A stretch of 5,925 nt of DNA. It comes from Thermoleophilia bacterium (GTDB lineage Bacteria > Actinomycetota > Thermoleophilia > Gaiellales > Gaiellaceae). The stretch lies in contig JACVRM010000131.1 of assembly GCA_014534415.1 (NCBI GenBank), forward strand, positions 1 to 5,925, read 5' to 3'. The notes under the pieces are model-generated. The model had not been told where the DNA came from and ran no database searches. It saw only the letters and a program-made list of their open reading frames with translations. Shown here one piece after another: positions 4,622 through 5,925 of this stretch; positions within the stretch are counted from its first letter, which is position 1; every line of letters begins with the position of its first letter. The position numbers were made by a program, and so were the translations under genes.

Positions 4622-5854
4622 GCCGGCGAGAGAACCGAGGCGCAGGGGCGCCCCGTGCGCGACCAGGCATTCCGGCACGGCGACCGTGCCCGCCTCATCC
4701 TGGAAGTTCTCGAGTACGGCGAGCATCGCCCGGGCGGTCACAGCCGTCCCGTTCAGCGTGTGCACAGACGCCGTGCCTCTGCCGCCCGGCCGAAAGCGGA
4801 TCTGCATGCGGTTCGCCTGGTAGTCCGTCGTGTTCGAGCACGAGGTGATCTCGCGGTAGCGCTCCTGCGACGGGAACCACGCCTCGATGTCGAACTTGCG
4901 CGCCGCCGACGCGCCCAGATCTCCGGCGGCCACATCGACGACGCGGTACGGCAGGCCGAGCTCGCCGACGAGCTCCTCCTCGATCGCCAGCAGCCGCTCG
5001 TGCTCCTCGCGCGAGTCGTCCGGCGTCGTGTAGACGTACATCTCGACCTTGTCGAACTGGTGGACTCGGAACATGCCGCGCGTGTCCTTGCCGGCCGCGC
5101 CCGCCTCGCGCCTGAAGTTCGTCGAGAAGCCGGCGTAGCGCAGCGGCAGGTCCTCGAGGATCTCGCCCATGTGCAGCGCGGCGAGCGCCACCTCGGATGT
5201 GCCCGCGAGGTACAGACGGTCACGCTCGTCGAGCCGGTAGAGGTTCGACTCCTCCGTCGGCAGGAAGCCCGTCCCGTACATCGCCTCCTCGCGGACGAGC
5301 ACGGGAGGCAGCACGGGCTCGAACCCCTTCTGGACGAGGCGGTCGAGGGCCCAGCGGTACAGCGACAGCTCGAGCAGCGCCGCGTCGCCGCGCCGGTAGA
5401 CGAAGCGCGACCCCGAGACTCGCGCGCCGCGCTCGACGTCGATCCAGCCGAACGGCGCGCCCAGCTCAAGAGCGTCCTTCGGCGACGGAAGAGACGGCGC
5501 CACGCCGACGCGGCGCAGCTCGACCGCGTCCTCATCCGTCCAGCCGTCGGGCGCCTCTGGATCGGGAAGATTCGGGATCAGAGCGAGCAGCCGCCTCTTC
5601 TCCTCCTCGAGCGGACCGAGCTGCTCCTCGAGCTCCTGGAGCTCGCGCTTGGCGTCTGTGAGACGCGCGATCTCGGCCGAGCTCGGCTTGCCCTTCGGCT
5701 TGCGTTGCGCGCGGAGCTCCTCGATCCGCTGCTGCAACCGCCGGAACTCGAAGTCGATCTCGAGCAGCCGATCGAGCTCCTCGGCGGCGCCGCGCCGGAC
5801 GAGCGCCGCGCGGAACTGGTCAGGGTTCGCGCGCGCCGCCTTGAGGTCGATCAC
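4598..5854 (-). CDS. serS: Seryl-tRNA synthetase
   Basis: A cytoplasmic class II aminoacyl-tRNA synthetase (EC 6.1.1.11) that charges tRNA-Ser with serine using ATP. At 418 residues it is of normal length. The N-terminal arm (about 26-100) is a long Glu/Arg/Leu-rich coiled coil that binds the variable arm of tRNA-Ser. Motif 1 is around 143-185, the serine-binding TSE at 219-221, motif 2 is FRRE (247-250) through the FRVHQFDKVE segment to Glu271, SCSN at 338-341, and motif 3 is NGTAVTARAM to LENFQ with Arg375. All key residues are present. The GTG start gives the canonical MIDLK opening; there is no Shine-Dalgarno sequence, but TACGAT lies six bases upstream, so a leaderless transcript is plausible. 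Downstream on the same strand, past one gene, is its substrate tRNA-Ser(UGA). Its 3' end overlaps the opposing unknown gene by 24 bases. Confidence 0.98.
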   Translation of the reverse strand: MIDLKAARANPDQFRAALVRRGAAEELDRLLEIDFEFRRLQQRIEELRAQRKPKGKPSSAEIARLTDAKRELQELEEQLGPLEEEKRRLLALIPNLPDPEAPDGWTDEDAVELRRVGVAPSLPSPKDALELGAPFGWIDVERGARVSGSRFVYRRGDAALLELSLYRWALDRLVQKGFEPVLPPVLVREEAMYGTGFLPTEESNLYRLDERDRLYLAGTSEVALAALHMGEILEDLPLRYAGFSTNFRREAGAAGKDTRGMFRVHQFDKVEMYVYTTPDDSREEHERLLAIEEELVGELGLPYRVVDVAAGDLGASAARKFDIEAWFPSQERYREITSCSNTTDYQANRMQIRFRPGGRGTASVHTLNGTAVTARAMLAVLENFQDEAGTVAVPECLVAHGAPLRLGSLAGSGVEQRA

Positions 5855-5870
5855 GCAGCCATCGTAGACG

Positions 5871-5885
5871 CGGCCGCAGCGGCCG
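5871..5885. other. Short GC-rich dyad upstream of serS
   Basis: CGGCCGC, one base, GCGGCCG. It lies between the preceding stop codon and the serS -10-like hexamer. It could be a weak terminator for the upstream gene or a regulator site, but such dyads arise often by chance in GC-rich DNA. Confidence 0.2.
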
Positions 5886-5889
5886 TCCG

Positions 5890-5925
5890 TCAGCCTTCGG
5901 TCGCCTGGACGACGTACGTCGCGAC
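5890..5925 (-). CDS. Possible 3' end of an upstream gene
   Basis: The minus strand opens with eleven codons reading VATYVVQATEG and a TGA at 5890-5892. Ten of the eleven codons end in G or C, as in real genes of this window. It would lie 35 bases upstream of serS on the same strand. Too little is present to name a family, and the frame is open only because the window begins there. Confidence 0.35.
   Translation of the reverse strand, partial: VATYVVQATEG

Overview
This is a high-GC window (C or G at almost every third codon position) with frequent GTG starts, several genes lacking a Shine-Dalgarno sequence, and a tRNA gene without an encoded CCA. The repeat-bearing secreted protein at 2981-3445 is of a DLRSPDA type that I associate with high-GC Actinobacteria. 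A soil or sediment actinobacterium, possibly of the class Thermoleophilia, is my best inference; the sequence alone does not prove the lineage.

Layout. On the minus strand, positions 1-1558 hold an extended SDR (NAD-dependent epimerase/dehydratase family) gene. It overlaps by 14 bases a divergent Fe/Mn superoxide dismutase-like gene that runs off the left edge. Positions 1559-1888 contain no intact gene but hold a decayed plus-strand fragment of a secreted-protein gene. The plus-strand gene at 1889-2839 encodes an exported HExxH metalloprotease-like protein. It is separated by a strong hairpin (2886-2918) from a convergent minus-strand gene (2981-3445) for a small membrane-anchored protein with nearly identical 26-residue tandem repeats. 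Upstream of that gene is a 244-base gap with a possible structured leader and a hairpin that may terminate the next gene, tRNA-Ser(UGA), at 3690-3779. A perfect 30-base palindrome (3821-3850) follows. Then come a PRC-barrel protein gene (minus, 3869-4240), a divergent 95-residue protein of unknown function (plus, 4334-4621), and seryl-tRNA synthetase (minus, 4598-5854), whose 3' end overlaps the unknown gene by 24 bases. The last 36 bases look like the 3' end of another minus-strand gene.

How it fits together. Three parts stand out. The serS gene and a tRNA-Ser gene, enzyme and substrate, lie about 0.8 kb apart on the same strand. The SOD-like and PRC-barrel genes share a near-identical 27-base leader including the ribosome binding site, although they are 3.7 kb apart. 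Two unrelated exported proteins, the protease and the repeat protein, face each other across a shared terminator. No phage, transposon, CRISPR or defence module is visible. The most unusual items are the shared leader, the SOD-like protein lacking the usual active-site glutamine, the protease without the typical metzincin third ligand spacing, the recently expanded 78-base repeat, and the gene remnant.
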